Positions 26,389 to 35,897 are shown, numbered from the stretch's first letter. The stretch is 64,000 nucleotides of DNA from Pseudomonas gingeri (GCF_013386115.1 NZ_JACAOR010000011.1:372001-436000); one strand, 5' to 3'. Numbers and translations: made by a program. Notes: a model not told the origin generated them from the letters alone.

Positions 26389-27213
26389 ATGGCCGCCGAA
26401 GGCTTTTCCCGGATCGCCCTGGGCGTCGAATACAAGGGCTCGCGTTATCGCGGCTGGCAGCGCCAGGCCTCCGGTGTGCTCACGGTGCAGGAAACCCTGG
26501 AAGACGCCTTGTCGAAAGTGGCGGATTCGCCGGTTTCACTGATGTGTGCCGGGCGCACCGATGCCGGGGTGCACGCCTGCGGGCAGGTGGTGCATTTCGA
26601 CACCCAGGCCGAGCGCTCGCTGAAGGCCTGGGTCATGGGTGCCAATATCAACCTGCCCCATGACATCAGCGTCAGCTGGGCCAAGGTCATGCCGGCGCAT
26701 TTTCATGCGCGTTTCAAGGCCATCGCCCGGCGTTATCGCTATGTGATCTACAACGACCAGATCCGTCCGGCGCACCTCAATGAGGAAATCACCTGGAATC
26801 ACCGGCCGCTGGATGAGCAGCGCATGGCCGAGGCGGCCCGCCATCTGGTGGGTACCCATGATTTCAGCGCCTTCCGTGCCGGGCAGTGCCAGGCCAAGTC
26901 GCCGATCAAGGAAGTCCACCACCTGCGGGTGACCCGGCACGGCAAGATGATTGTCATCGATATCCGCGCCGGTGCCTTCCTGCATCATATGGTGCGCAAT
27001 ATCGCCGGGGTGCTGATGACCATTGGTGCCGGCGAGCGGCCGGTGGAGTGGGCGCGTGAAGTGCTGGAGAGCCGTATCCGCCGCACCGGCGGGGTAACGG
27101 CCCATCCGTTCGGCCTGTATCTGGTGCAGGTGGAGTACCGCGACGAGTTCGAGCTGCCGGAACGTTATGTCGGGCCACATTTCTTGACGGGTTTCTCGGA
27201 ACTTGCCGGCTGA
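26389..27213 (+). CDS. truA: tRNA pseudouridine(38-40) synthase, 274 aa
   Basis: Converts uridines 38-40 of the anticodon stem to pseudouridine. The catalytic Asp is in AGRTDAGVHACGQV, and other family marks are IALGVEYKGSRYRGWQRQ, ARRYRYVIYN and FLHHMVRNIAGVL. I give the ATG at 26389; a TTG at 26359 (giving ANIDNPAAE before this Met) is a real alternative because neither start has a strong Shine-Dalgarno. The gene is followed 64 bp later by trpF in the conserved truA-trpF-accD order. Confidence 0.94.
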   Translation: MAAEGFSRIALGVEYKGSRYRGWQRQASGVLTVQETLEDALSKVADSPVSLMCAGRTDAGVHACGQVVHFDTQAERSLKAWVMGANINLPHDISVSWAKVMPAHFHARFKAIARRYRYVIYNDQIRPAHLNEEITWNHRPLDEQRMAEAARHLVGTHDFSAFRAGQCQAKSPIKEVHHLRVTRHGKMIVIDIRAGAFLHHMVRNIAGVLMTIGAGERPVEWAREVLESRIRRTGGVTAHPFGLYLVQVEYRDEFELPERYVGPHFLTGFSELAG

Positions 27214-27277
27214 CGCCTGGAAAAGCATTTGCTACCATCCGGGACTTTACTCGGAAAAACCCTGGGGTTCTGACGAT

Positions 27278-27898
27278 ATGTCCGCCGTTCGCAGCAAAAT
27301 CTGCGGGATCACCCGTATTGAAGATGCGTTGGCCGCGGTCGAGGCCGGGGCCGATGCCATCGGTTTTGTGTTCTATGCCAAAAGCCCGCGGGCGGTGACC
27401 TTCCAGCAGGCGCGGGCGATCATCGCCGCCTTGCCGCCGTTCGTGACCACCGTGGGCCTGTTCGTCAATGCCAGCCGTTGCGAGCTGGGCGAGATCCTCG
27501 ACGCGGTGCCGCTGGACCTGCTGCAGTTCCATGGCGACGAAACCAGCGAACAGTGCGAGGGCTTTCACCGGCCGTACATCAAGGCCCTGCGGGTCAAGGC
27601 CGGCGACGATATCGCCGCGGCGTGCCGGGCCTATCCCGGTGCCAGTGGCATCCTGCTCGATACCTATGTCGAAGGTGTGCACGGTGGGACCGGCGAGGCT
27701 TTCGACTGGTCCCTCGTGCCGCAGGGCCTGAGCAAGCCGATCATCCTGGCCGGCGGCCTGACCGTGGAAAACGTCGGGGACGCCATTGCCCGGGTCAGGC
27801 CATATGCCGTGGATACCAGTGGCGGGGTGGAACGGAGCAAGGGCATCAAGGACCCCGCGAAGATCAAGGCGTTCATCCAGGCGGTTCGCGCCAGCTGA
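27278..27898 (+). CDS. trpF: Phosphoribosylanthranilate isomerase, 206 aa
   Basis: A TIM-barrel enzyme of tryptophan synthesis. The catalytic Cys lies in SKICGITR at the N-terminus, the Asp in GILLDTYVEG, and phosphate-binding motifs VDTSGGVE and LAGGLTVENV are at the C-terminal end. The length is typical. Start MSAVRSK is at 27278 with GGGG upstream. It is separated from accD by about 107 bp. Confidence 0.97.
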   Translation: MSAVRSKICGITRIEDALAAVEAGADAIGFVFYAKSPRAVTFQQARAIIAALPPFVTTVGLFVNASRCELGEILDAVPLDLLQFHGDETSEQCEGFHRPYIKALRVKAGDDIAAACRAYPGASGILLDTYVEGVHGGTGEAFDWSLVPQGLSKPIILAGGLTVENVGDAIARVRPYAVDTSGGVERSKGIKDPAKIKAFIQAVRAS

Positions 27899-28005
27899 TC
27901 GCCGATGTGACGGACGGCAGCCTGCCACCGTCCATGCTTACCGCCGCTAGAAAACAGGCGGGCCCGGTTGTCCGACGGGCCGAAAACGAATTGGAGAAAG
28001 AAAGC

Positions 28006-28926
28006 ATGAGCAACTGGTTAGTAGACAAACTGATCCCTTCGATCATGCGTTCCGAGGTGAAGAAAAGCTCGGTGCCTGAAGGTCTGTGGCACAAGTGCCC
28101 ATCGTGCGACGCGGTGCTCTATCGTCCGGAGCTGGAAAAGACCCTGGACGTCTGCCCCAAGTGCAACCACCACATGCGCATTGGTGCCCGTGCCCGCATC
28201 GACATCTTCCTGGACGCCGAAGGTCGCGCCGAACTGGGTGCCGACCTGGAGCCGGTGGACCGTCTGAAATTCCGTGACGGCAAGAAGTACAAGGATCGCC
28301 TGACCGCAGCCCAGAAGCAGACCGGCGAAAAAGACGCGCTGATCTCCATGAGCGGTACGCTGCTGGGGATGCCGATCGTCGTCTCGGCATTCGAGTTCTC
28401 GTTCATGGGCGGCTCCATGGGCGCCATCGTCGGCGAGCGCTTCGTTCGTGCCGCCAACTACGCCCTGGAAAACCGTTGCCCGATGGTCTGTTTCTCGGCC
28501 TCCGGTGGTGCGCGGATGCAGGAAGCGCTGATCTCGCTGATGCAGATGGCGAAGACCTCGGCCGTGCTGGCGCGCCTGCGTGAAGAGGGCCTGCCGTTCA
28601 TCTCCGTCCTGACCGACCCGGTCTACGGCGGCGTTTCCGCCAGCCTGGCGATGCTCGGCGACGTGATCGTCGGCGAACCCAAGGCACTGATCGGCTTCGC
28701 CGGTCCGCGCGTGATCGAGCAGACCGTTCGCGAAAAACTGCCGGAAGGCTTCCAGCGCAGCGAATTCCTGCTGGAGCACGGCGCCATCGACATGATCATC
28801 CCGCGCCAGGAACTGCGTCCACGCCTGGGCAGCCTGCTGGCCCAGATGATGGGGCTGCCGACGCCTGTGTACGTCGCCGCACCTGTCGAATCCATCGTTA
28901 TCCCACCGGTGCCGGCAAACGTATGA
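28006..28926 (+). CDS. accD: Acetyl-CoA carboxylase carboxyltransferase subunit beta, 306 aa
   Basis: With AccA it transfers the carboxyl group from biotin to acetyl-CoA to make malonyl-CoA. The zinc ribbon uses Cys31, Cys34, Cys50 and Cys53 (CPSC, CPKC), followed by a crotonase-type carboxyltransferase domain with SASGGARMQEAL and GFAGPRVIEQTVREKLPEGFQRSEFLLEHG (read in parts). GGAG precedes MSNWLVDK. Its stop overlaps the folC start (ATGA), so the two are translationally coupled. Confidence 0.98.
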   Translation: MSNWLVDKLIPSIMRSEVKKSSVPEGLWHKCPSCDAVLYRPELEKTLDVCPKCNHHMRIGARARIDIFLDAEGRAELGADLEPVDRLKFRDGKKYKDRLTAAQKQTGEKDALISMSGTLLGMPIVVSAFEFSFMGGSMGAIVGERFVRAANYALENRCPMVCFSASGGARMQEALISLMQMAKTSAVLARLREEGLPFISVLTDPVYGGVSASLAMLGDVIVGEPKALIGFAGPRVIEQTVREKLPEGFQRSEFLLEHGAIDMIIPRQELRPRLGSLLAQMMGLPTPVYVAAPVESIVIPPVPANV

Positions 28927-30230
28927 TCCAACGTACCCTGGGCGACTGGCTCGCCTACCTGGAGCAACTGCATCCATCGGCCATCGACATGGGGCTGGAG
29001 CGCTCGCAAGAGGTAGCGAACCGCATGGGGCTGGGCAGGCCGGCGCCTCGGGTAGTGACCGTGACCGGTACCAACGGCAAGGGCTCGACCTGCGCCTTTG
29101 TCGCCGCCTTGCTGCAAGCTCAGGGCCTCAAGGTCGGGGTCTACAGTTCGCCCCACCTGCTGCGCTACAACGAGCGCGTGCAGATCAATGGCGTGGAAGC
29201 GACCGATGCCCAGTTGTGCGAAGCATTCGCCGCGCTGGATGCCGGTCGTGGCGAGACTTCCCTGACCTACTTCGAAATGGGCACCCTGGCGGCCTTCTGG
29301 CTGTTCGAGCGTGAGCAACTGGATGCCGTGGTCCTGGAAGTCGGCCTGGGCGGGCGCCTGGACACGGTCAATGTGGTGGATGCCGACCTGGCGCTGGTGA
29401 CCAGTATCGGTGTCGACCATGCCGAGTACCTGGGCAATACCCGCGAATCGGTGGCCTATGAAAAGGCCGGGATCTTCCGTCAGGGCCGGCCGGCGCTGTG
29501 TGGCGACCTGAACCCGCCGCAACCCTTGCTGGACAAGGCGCACGAGCTGGCTTGCCCGTTTTTCCTGCGCGGCCGCGATTTCGATCTCGGCATCACCGAC
29601 CAGCACTGGCAGTGGCGTGGCCTCGACGGCCAGGGCCAGGTGCTGGAGCTGCATGACCTGCCGCTGCTCGACCTGCCGATGGAAAACGCCGCGCTGGCGC
29701 TCCAGGCTTATGCCCTGATGGACCTGCCATGGCAGCCGGAGCGGATCGTTGCCGCCCTGCAGGCAACCCGTATCGTCGGTCGCCTGGATCGCCGTACCGT
29801 CAACTGGCAGGGCAAGTCGCTGCAACTGATGCTGGATGTCGGGCATAACCCCCATGCGGCGCAATACCTGGCCCAGCGCCTGGCGCGGCGTGTCCCGGCA
29901 GGACGGCGCCTGGCGGTGTTCGGCCTGCTGTCGGACAAGGACCTTGACGGCGTGGTGTCGCAGCTCGATGCTCATGTGCAACAGTGGGCGGTGACGCCAC
30001 TGCAATCGCCGCGCAGCCGGCCGGCGACCGATCTGCAGGCAGCCCTGCAGGCTCGCGGAGCTTCGGTGACGGCCTACGAGAGTGTCGCGGCGGCGCTGGA
30101 AGGGCAGTGTGCCCAGGCGACGGCGGACGATGAAATCCTGTTGTTCGGATCGTTTTTTTGTGTAGCCGAGGCGCTGGAATGGCTCGCCCGGCGCGCCACG
30201 GAGGAAGCTGCAAATGGCATTGCTGGATAA
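28923..30230 (+). CDS. folC: Dihydrofolate synthase / folylpolyglutamate synthase, 435 aa
   Basis: An ATP-dependent Mur-ligase-family enzyme that adds glutamate to dihydropteroate and folates. The P-loop is VTGTNGKGSTCAF, followed by YSSPHLLRYNERVQING and DVGHNPHAAQYLA. The start overlaps accD by four bases, and the stop overlaps the SPOR-domain gene by 17 bases, making a tightly packed accD-folC-dedD unit. Confidence 0.97.
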   Translation: MIQRTLGDWLAYLEQLHPSAIDMGLERSQEVANRMGLGRPAPRVVTVTGTNGKGSTCAFVAALLQAQGLKVGVYSSPHLLRYNERVQINGVEATDAQLCEAFAALDAGRGETSLTYFEMGTLAAFWLFEREQLDAVVLEVGLGGRLDTVNVVDADLALVTSIGVDHAEYLGNTRESVAYEKAGIFRQGRPALCGDLNPPQPLLDKAHELACPFFLRGRDFDLGITDQHWQWRGLDGQGQVLELHDLPLLDLPMENAALALQAYALMDLPWQPERIVAALQATRIVGRLDRRTVNWQGKSLQLMLDVGHNPHAAQYLAQRLARRVPAGRRLAVFGLLSDKDLDGVVSQLDAHVQQWAVTPLQSPRSRPATDLQAALQARGASVTAYESVAAALEGQCAQATADDEILLFGSFFCVAEALEWLARRATEEAANGIAG

Positions 30231-30897
30231 AGCGTACAAGCAGCGGATGGTCGGTGCCCTGGTTCTGGTGGCGCTGGCCGTGATCTTTCTGCCGATGCTG
30301 TTTTCCCGTCAGGACGAACAGCGTCAGGTGCGTGTCGATCCGCCGGCGGCGCCACAGGCTCCGGCCGTGCCCCAGGTACAGGTCGAGCCGGTAGCGGTGC
30401 CCGAGCCGCAAAGCCTGCCCCAGGAGCCTGTGCCGGAAGAGGAGGACGAGGTGGCGGCCAAGCCGGTACCGGCGCCTTCGATGCCGATTGCTCCGGCTCC
30501 GGCCGCCAAGCCGGCGGCCCCGGTTGTCGCGACCAGGCCTGTCGCTCCAGCACCCGCACCCAAGCCCGCTGCTGCGCCTGCGCAGACGCCGGCACAAGCG
30601 GTGGCGGTAGCGCCGGCGAAGCTCGATACCACCCAGAACCGGGTGGACCCCAACGGCTTGCCGATCAGTTGGTCGGTGCAACTGGCCAGTCTGTCGAGCC
30701 GTGAAAGTGCCGAAAGCCTGCAGAAAAACCTGCGTAGCCAGGGCTACAACGCCTATATCCGTTCCTCCGACGGGAAGAACCGGGTGTTTGTCGGGCCGCT
30801 GATCGAGCGCGCGGAGGCCGATCGCCTGCGTGATCTGCTCGGCCGCCAGCAAAAGCTGAATGGGTTTGTTGTCCGATTCCAACCCGAGCGCGGCTGA
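30214..30897 (+). CDS. dedD: DedD-like SPOR-domain protein, 227 aa
   Basis: A cell-division-associated inner-membrane protein. It has a short cytoplasmic N-terminus (MALLDKAYKQR), one transmembrane helix (about 12-30), a long periplasmic linker rich in Pro/Ala/Val (about 40-145) and a C-terminal SPOR domain (SWSVQLASLSSRESAESLQ, NRVFVGPLIERAEADRL) that binds denuded septal peptidoglycan. GGAGG precedes the start inside the end of folC. Confidence 0.92.
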   Translation: MALLDKAYKQRMVGALVLVALAVIFLPMLFSRQDEQRQVRVDPPAAPQAPAVPQVQVEPVAVPEPQSLPQEPVPEEEDEVAAKPVPAPSMPIAPAPAAKPAAPVVATRPVAPAPAPKPAAAPAQTPAQAVAVAPAKLDTTQNRVDPNGLPISWSVQLASLSSRESAESLQKNLRSQGYNAYIRSSDGKNRVFVGPLIERAEADRLRDLLGRQQKLNGFVVRFQPERG

Positions 30898-30925
30898 AAA
30901 CTACTGCGCTTGGCAATACTGCGTT

Positions 30926-30984
30926 AAAAACAGGCTCGGAATGCTCATTTACAGCCAGTAAACTCCGCTTCCTCGCCTGTTTTT
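30926..30984. repeat. Dispersed-type intergenic inverted repeat
   Basis: Arms AAAAACAGGC and GCCTGTTTTT flank a smaller stem TTTAC-AGCCA-GTAAA, with extra GGAA/TTCC pairing between them, so the element can form a long interrupted hairpin. The rest of the 220-bp gap between dedD and cvpA shows no ORF. The sequence looks like a repeat found elsewhere in fluorescent pseudomonads, from memory only. Confidence 0.6.
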
Positions 30985-31117
30985 GCCTTGTCTTGCCTTC
31001 GCTCGCTACGTTTTCAGAAGGCTTCGGCGGGTTGTATCGAAATGCACTGACAATCGCCTTACCAGCAAGGCGGCGCTCTGCTAAAATGCGCCGCCTTATC
31101 CGTCTGTAGGCTGCACT

Positions 31118-31675
31118 GTGCCATTTACCTGGGTTGACTGGGCGATTATCGCGGTAATCGTCGTTTCTGCTTTGATCAGCTTGAGCCGCGGCTTTGTCAA
31201 AGAAGCCTTGTCCCTGCTCACCTGGATCATCGCCGGCGTCATCGCCTGGATGTTCGGTGGCTCGTTGTCCGTGTACCTCGCCGACTATATTCAGACACCT
31301 TCGGCTCGCGTGATCGCGGGCTGTGCAATCATGTTCGTCGCGACCCTGTTGGTCGGGGCCATGGTCAATTACCTTATCGGCGAGTTGATTCGCGTCACCG
31401 GCCTGTCCGGGACCGATCGATTTCTCGGCATGGCCTTCGGTGCCGCGCGTGGCGCGTTGCTGGTGGTCGTGGCGGTCGGGCTGCTCAGCCTGGGGCCGGT
31501 ACAGCAGGATACGTGGTGGCAGGAGTCCCGGCTCGTGCCACAATTTCTATTGGTTGCAGACTGGTCCAAGAACCTCATCCTGGGGTGGAGCAGTCAGTGG
31601 CTGGCCAGCGGGATCAGCGTACCCGCTGACCTTCCGTTCAAGGAACATCTCTTACCGGCCAAAACGCCTCAGTAA
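31118..31675 (+). CDS. cvpA: CvpA-family inner-membrane protein, 185 aa
   Basis: Starts with GTG (VPFTWVDWAIIAVIVVSALISLSRGFVKEALSL), the typical CvpA opening. It has four hydrophobic segments and the family loop ATLLVGAMVNYLIGELIRVTGLSGTDRFLGMAFG. First described as needed for colicin V production, it lies upstream of purF in most gamma-proteobacteria, as here (41-bp gap). TAGG precedes the GTG. Confidence 0.93.
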   Translation: MPFTWVDWAIIAVIVVSALISLSRGFVKEALSLLTWIIAGVIAWMFGGSLSVYLADYIQTPSARVIAGCAIMFVATLLVGAMVNYLIGELIRVTGLSGTDRFLGMAFGAARGALLVVVAVGLLSLGPVQQDTWWQESRLVPQFLLVADWSKNLILGWSSQWLASGISVPADLPFKEHLLPAKTPQ

Positions 31676-31716
31676 GTGCTGTTCAGTTCAGATTCATTAA
31701 GTAGGGGTTGCGTCGC

Positions 31717-33222
31717 ATGTGTGGCATCGTCGGTATCGTCGGTAAGTCGAACGTCAATCAGGCGCTGTATGACGCGCTAACCGTGCTCCAGCACCGCGGC
31801 CAGGACGCTGCCGGTATCGTGACCAGCCATGACGGCCGGTTATTCCTGCGCAAGGACAACGGCCTGGTCCGTGATGTGTTTCATCAGCGCCATATGCAAC
31901 GCCTGGTCGGCCACATGGGTATCGGCCACGTGCGTTACCCGACCGCCGGCAGCTCGACCTCGGCCGAAGCCCAGCCGTTCTATGTCAACTCGCCGTACGG
32001 CATCACCCTGGCGCACAACGGCAACCTGACCAACGTCGAACAGCTGGCCAAGGAGATCTACGAGTCCGACCTGCGCCACGTCAACACCAGCTCCGACTCG
32101 GAAGTGCTGCTCAACGTGTTCGCCCACGAGCTGGCCCAGCGCGGCAAGCTGCAACCGACCGAGGAAGACGTGTTTGCCGCGGTGACCGACGTGCACAACC
32201 GTTGCGTCGGCGGCTACGCGGTGGTGGCGATGATCACCGGCTACGGCATCGTCGGCTTCCGCGACCCCCATGGCATTCGCCCGATCGTTTTCGGCCAGCG
32301 CCACACCGACGAGGGCGTCGAGTACATGATCGCCTCCGAAAGCGTGTCCCTGGACGTGCTCGGCTTCACCCTGATCCGCGATCTGGCGCCGGGCGAAGCG
32401 GTCTACATCACTGAAGACGGCAAGCTGCACACCCGCCAGTGCGCGACCAACCCGACCCTGACCCCGTGCATCTTCGAACACGTCTACCTGGCGCGTCCGG
32501 ACTCGATCATCGACGGTGTGTCGGTGTACAAGGCGCGTCTGCGCATGGGCGAGAAGTTGGCGGAGAAGATCCTGCGCGAGCGTCCGGAGCATGACATCGA
32601 CGTGGTCATCCCGATTCCGGATACCAGCCGTACCGCGGCCCTGGAACTGGCAAACCACCTGGGCGTGAAGTTCCGCGAAGGCTTCGTGAAGAACCGCTAC
32701 ATCGGCCGGACCTTCATCATGCCGGGCCAGGCGGCGCGCAAGAAGTCCGTACGGCAGAAACTCAACGCCATCGAGCTGGAGTTCCGCGGCAAGAACGTGA
32801 TGCTGGTGGACGACTCGATCGTGCGCGGCACCACCTGCAAGCAGATCATCCAGATGGCCCGTGAAGCCGGCGCGAAGAACGTCTACTTCTGCTCGGCGGC
32901 TCCGGCCGTGCGCTACCCCAACGTCTACGGCATCGATATGCCGAGTGCCCACGAACTGATCGCCCACAACCGTTCCACCCAGGACGTTGCGGACCTGATC
33001 GGTGCCGACTGGTTGATCTATCAGGACCTGCCGGACCTGATCGAAGCCGTCGGCGGTGGCAAGATCAAGATCGAACAGTTCGACTGCGCGGTGTTCGACG
33101 GCAAGTACGTCACCGGCGATATCGACGAGCACTACCTGAACAAGATCGAGCAGGCGCGCAACGATGCGTCCAAGGTCAAGACCCAGGCGGTCAGTGCGAT
33201 CATCGATCTGTACAACAATTGA
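31717..33222 (+). CDS. purF: Amidophosphoribosyltransferase, 501 aa
   Basis: The committed step of purine synthesis, making phosphoribosylamine from PRPP and glutamine. The N-terminal Cys of the glutaminase domain follows the initiator (MCGIVGIVG), with LQHRGQDAAG and HNGNLTN further on; the PRPP-binding loop is VMLVDDSIVRGTT. Choosing the ATG at 31717 rather than the TTG at 31708 leaves the catalytic Cys at position 2, as required for N-terminal processing. Confidence 0.98.
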   Translation: MCGIVGIVGKSNVNQALYDALTVLQHRGQDAAGIVTSHDGRLFLRKDNGLVRDVFHQRHMQRLVGHMGIGHVRYPTAGSSTSAEAQPFYVNSPYGITLAHNGNLTNVEQLAKEIYESDLRHVNTSSDSEVLLNVFAHELAQRGKLQPTEEDVFAAVTDVHNRCVGGYAVVAMITGYGIVGFRDPHGIRPIVFGQRHTDEGVEYMIASESVSLDVLGFTLIRDLAPGEAVYITEDGKLHTRQCATNPTLTPCIFEHVYLARPDSIIDGVSVYKARLRMGEKLAEKILRERPEHDIDVVIPIPDTSRTAALELANHLGVKFREGFVKNRYIGRTFIMPGQAARKKSVRQKLNAIELEFRGKNVMLVDDSIVRGTTCKQIIQMAREAGAKNVYFCSAAPAVRYPNVYGIDMPSAHELIAHNRSTQDVADLIGADWLIYQDLPDLIEAVGGGKIKIEQFDCAVFDGKYVTGDIDEHYLNKIEQARNDASKVKTQAVSAIIDLYNN

Positions 33223-33267
33223 CGAGAAACCGGCCCCGAAGCGCGGTGTTGAATACACCGCGATCCC

Positions 33268-33341
33268 TGTAGGAGTCGGGCTTGCCCGCGAAGAGGCCCT
33301 TGAGGCCGCCAAAGGCTTCGCGGGCAAGCCCGGCTCCTGCA
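33268..33341. repeat. REP inverted pair between purF and metZ
   Basis: TGTAGGAGTCGGGCTTGCCCGCGAAG and CTTCGCGGGCAAGCCCGGCTCCTGCA flank a short loop. It is one of five such pairs in the window. Confidence 0.85.
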
Positions 33342-33401
33342 GGTTGTGCTTTCCAGGGGCCGGTTTTGTATCTTCCAAAGATCAGAGCAAGGAGTGGCAG
33401 C

Positions 33402-34613
33402 ATGAGTCAGGAATGGGATGCCGGTCGGTTGGACAGCGATCTCGACGGCGTAGCCTTCGACACCCTGGCTGTCCGTGCCGGTCAGCACCGTACGCCGGAA
33501 GGCGAGCACAGCGACCCGATGTTCTTCACTTCCAGCTACGTTTTCCGTACCGCCGCCGATGCGGCTGCACGGTTTGCCGGGGAAGTGCCGGGCAACGTCT
33601 ATTCGCGCTACACCAACCCGACCGTGCGTTCGTTCGAGGAGCGCATCGCCGCCCTGGAAGGCGCCGAGCAGGCCGTTGCGACCTCGACCGGCATGGCCGC
33701 GATCATGGCCGTGGTGATGAGCCTGTGCAGCGCCGGCGACCATGTGCTGGTGTCGCGCAGCGTATTCGGTTCGACCATCAGCCTGTTCGAGAAGTACTTC
33801 AAGCGCTTCGGCGTCGAGGTCGACTACGTGCCCCTGGCGGAACTGTCCGGCTGGGACGCGGCGATCAAGGCCAATACCAAGCTGCTGTTCGTCGAATCGC
33901 CGTCGAACCCCTTGGCCGAGCTGGTGGATATCGCCGCGCTGGCGGAAATCGCCCATGCCAAGGGCGCGCTGCTGGTGGTCGACAACTGCTTCTGCACGCC
34001 TGCCGTCCAGCAGCCGCTGACGCTCGGTGCGGACATCGTGGTGCATTCGGCGACCAAGTACATCGACGGCCAGGGTCGTTGCATGGGCGGCGTGGTCTGC
34101 GGTCGCGGCGAGCAGATGAAGGAAGTCGTCGGCTTCCTGCGTACTGCCGGGCCGAGCCTCAGCCCGTTCAACGCGTGGATCTTCCTCAAGAGCCTGGAAA
34201 CCCTGAACCTGCGCATGCGTGCGCACTGCGCCAATGCCCTGGCCCTGGCCGAGTGGCTGGAGCAGCAGGACGGCATCGAGAAGGTGCACTACGCCGGCCT
34301 CAAGAGCCATCCGCAACACGAACTGGCCCAGCGCCAGCAGCGTGGCTTCGGTGGCGTGGTGAGCTTCGAGGTCAAGGGCGGCAAAGAGGGCGCCTGGCGC
34401 TTTATCGACGCAACCCGGTTGATCTCGATCACCGCCAACCTGGGCGACAGCAAGACCACCATCACTCACCCGAGCACCACTTCCCACGGCCGCCTGTCGC
34501 CGCAGGAACGTGAAGCGGCGGGGATTCGCGACAGCCTGATCCGCGTTGCGGTCGGCCTGGAAGACGTGGCGGACCTGCAAGCCGACCTGGCGCGCGGTCT
34601 GGCTGCGCTGTGA
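33402..34613 (+). CDS. metZ: O-succinylhomoserine sulfhydrylase, 403 aa
   Basis: A PLP enzyme of the Cys/Met-metabolism family that makes homocysteine directly from O-succinylhomoserine and sulfide. Family marks are YSRYTNPTVRSFEERIAALEG, VSRSVFGSTISLF, and the PLP Lys in HSATKYIDGQGRCMGG; the C-terminus has the THPSTTSHGRL motif. Position after purF, as in P. aeruginosa, favours MetZ over MetB or methionine gamma-lyase. AAGGAG precedes the ATG. Its stop overlaps the next gene's GTG start. Confidence 0.95.
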   Translation: MSQEWDAGRLDSDLDGVAFDTLAVRAGQHRTPEGEHSDPMFFTSSYVFRTAADAAARFAGEVPGNVYSRYTNPTVRSFEERIAALEGAEQAVATSTGMAAIMAVVMSLCSAGDHVLVSRSVFGSTISLFEKYFKRFGVEVDYVPLAELSGWDAAIKANTKLLFVESPSNPLAELVDIAALAEIAHAKGALLVVDNCFCTPAVQQPLTLGADIVVHSATKYIDGQGRCMGGVVCGRGEQMKEVVGFLRTAGPSLSPFNAWIFLKSLETLNLRMRAHCANALALAEWLEQQDGIEKVHYAGLKSHPQHELAQRQQRGFGGVVSFEVKGGKEGAWRFIDATRLISITANLGDSKTTITHPSTTSHGRLSPQEREAAGIRDSLIRVAVGLEDVADLQADLARGLAAL

Positions 34614-35389
34614 TCGAGTTGTCCCTTGGTGCGGCCGTTGGCAACAACGGTCGCGTAGCGCTGGTTACCGGCGCGGCACGGGGCATCGGGCTGGGCATCG
34701 CCGCCTGGTTGATCAGCGAAGGCTGGCAGGTGGTGCTGACCGACCTCGACAAGGTGCGTGGGGGCAAGGTTGCCGATGTCCTTGGCGAGAATGCCTGTTT
34801 TATCGCCATGGATGTCTCCGACGAGGCGCAGGTGGCCCAGGGCGTGGCCGATGTGCTGGGGCAGTTCGGTCGGCTCGATGCGCTGGTGTGCAATGCGGCG
34901 ATTGCCGATCCGCACAACATCACCCTCGAAAGCCTCGATCTGTCGCACTGGAACCGTGTGCTGGCAGTCAATCTCAGCGGGCCGATGCTGCTGGCCAAGC
35001 ACTGCGCACCGTACCTGCGCGCCCATTGCGGGGCCATCGTCAACCTGGCCTCGACCCGGGCGGCGCAGTCGGAGCCCGACACCGAGGCCTATGCGGCGAG
35101 CAAGGGCGGGCTGCTGGCCTTGACCCACGCCCTGGCGATCAGCCTCGGTCCGGAGATCCGCGTCAATGCGGTCAGTCCGGGCTGGATCGATACCCGTGAT
35201 CCTTCGGTACGCCGTGCCGAGCCGCTGAGCGAGCTCGATCATGCCCAGCATCCGGCGGGCCGGGTCGGGACGGTCGAGGATGTGGCGGCGATCGTGGCGT
35301 GGTTGCTGTCGAAAAGCGCGGGCTTTGTCACCGGCCAGGAGTTCGTGGTCGATGGTGGCATGAGCAAGAAAATGATTTATTGCGACTAG
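34610..35389 (+). CDS. Short-chain dehydrogenase/reductase, 259 aa
   Basis: A classical SDR. The cofactor motif is TGAARGIGLGIA (about residues 20-31), NNAG is replaced by CNAAI, and the catalytic Ser and YAASKG triad residues are present. The proposed GTG start overlaps the metZ stop (GTGA), indicating translational coupling. The conserved metZ-SDR pairing in pseudomonads suggests a linked role, but the substrate is unknown. Confidence 0.9.
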   Translation: MIELSLGAAVGNNGRVALVTGAARGIGLGIAAWLISEGWQVVLTDLDKVRGGKVADVLGENACFIAMDVSDEAQVAQGVADVLGQFGRLDALVCNAAIADPHNITLESLDLSHWNRVLAVNLSGPMLLAKHCAPYLRAHCGAIVNLASTRAAQSEPDTEAYAASKGGLLALTHALAISLGPEIRVNAVSPGWIDTRDPSVRRAEPLSELDHAQHPAGRVGTVEDVAAIVAWLLSKSAGFVTGQEFVVDGGMSKKMIYCD

Positions 35390-35498
35390 AGACCGGCAGC
35401 GGGGCCGTGGACCGCGTGGCAAGAGGTTTTCCGTCCCGGTAGGGTGGTGATGGCGCTGACACGGATTTGTCTTTTTCAGAAAAACTTCAAGCAGGCTA

Positions 35499-35527
35499 TT
35501 GACTTAGATCCGCTACCTGCGTAAATT
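35499..35527 (+). promoter_or_regulatory. Promoter of the Val/Asp tRNA array
   Basis: A -35 TTGACT (35499-35504) and a -10 TAAATT (35522-35527) are separated by 17 bp and followed by a GC-rich discriminator (TCGCGGCCTC). The 5' end of the first tRNA is 22 bp downstream. Confidence 0.75.
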
Positions 35528-35548
35528 TCGCGGCCTCGACGAAGCAAA

Positions 35549-35624
35549 GGGTGATTAGCTCAGCCGGGAGAGCATCTGCCTTACAAGCAGAGGGTCGGCG
35601 GTTCGATCCCGTCATCACCCACCA
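35549..35624 (+). tRNA. tRNA-Val (TAC)
   Basis: A 76-nt cloverleaf beginning GGGTGATTAGCTCAGC, with CCA encoded. The anticodon loop CTTACAA gives anticodon TAC, reading Val GUA and GUG. It is the first gene of a Val-Asp-Asp array. Confidence 0.96.
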
Positions 35625-35706
35625 CTTCCAGAGTCTTTCGCAAGAAAGAATCTCGCAAGAGAAAAGCTTCAAATCGGAAATTCCGCAAGGAATCTCCAAC
35701 CGACGC

Positions 35707-35783
35707 GCAGCGGTAGTTCAGTCGGTTAGAATACCGGCCTGTCACGCCGGGGGTCGCGGGTTCGAGTCCCGTCCGCTGCGCCA
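35707..35783 (+). tRNA. tRNA-Asp (GTC), copy 1
   Basis: A 77-nt tRNA beginning GCAGCGGTAGTTCAGT, with anticodon loop CTGTCAC (GTC) and encoded CCA. Identical to the copy at 35898. Confidence 0.96.
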
Positions 35784-35897
35784 TATTTGTACAGATCGAT
35801 TGCTTGGTAAACGAGTGAGCGGTCTGCGATTGAAAGCCACCGAAGGCTCTCGATCACGGGTTCAAAGGTTTCAAACGGACGCAAGTCCGAGCGATAC

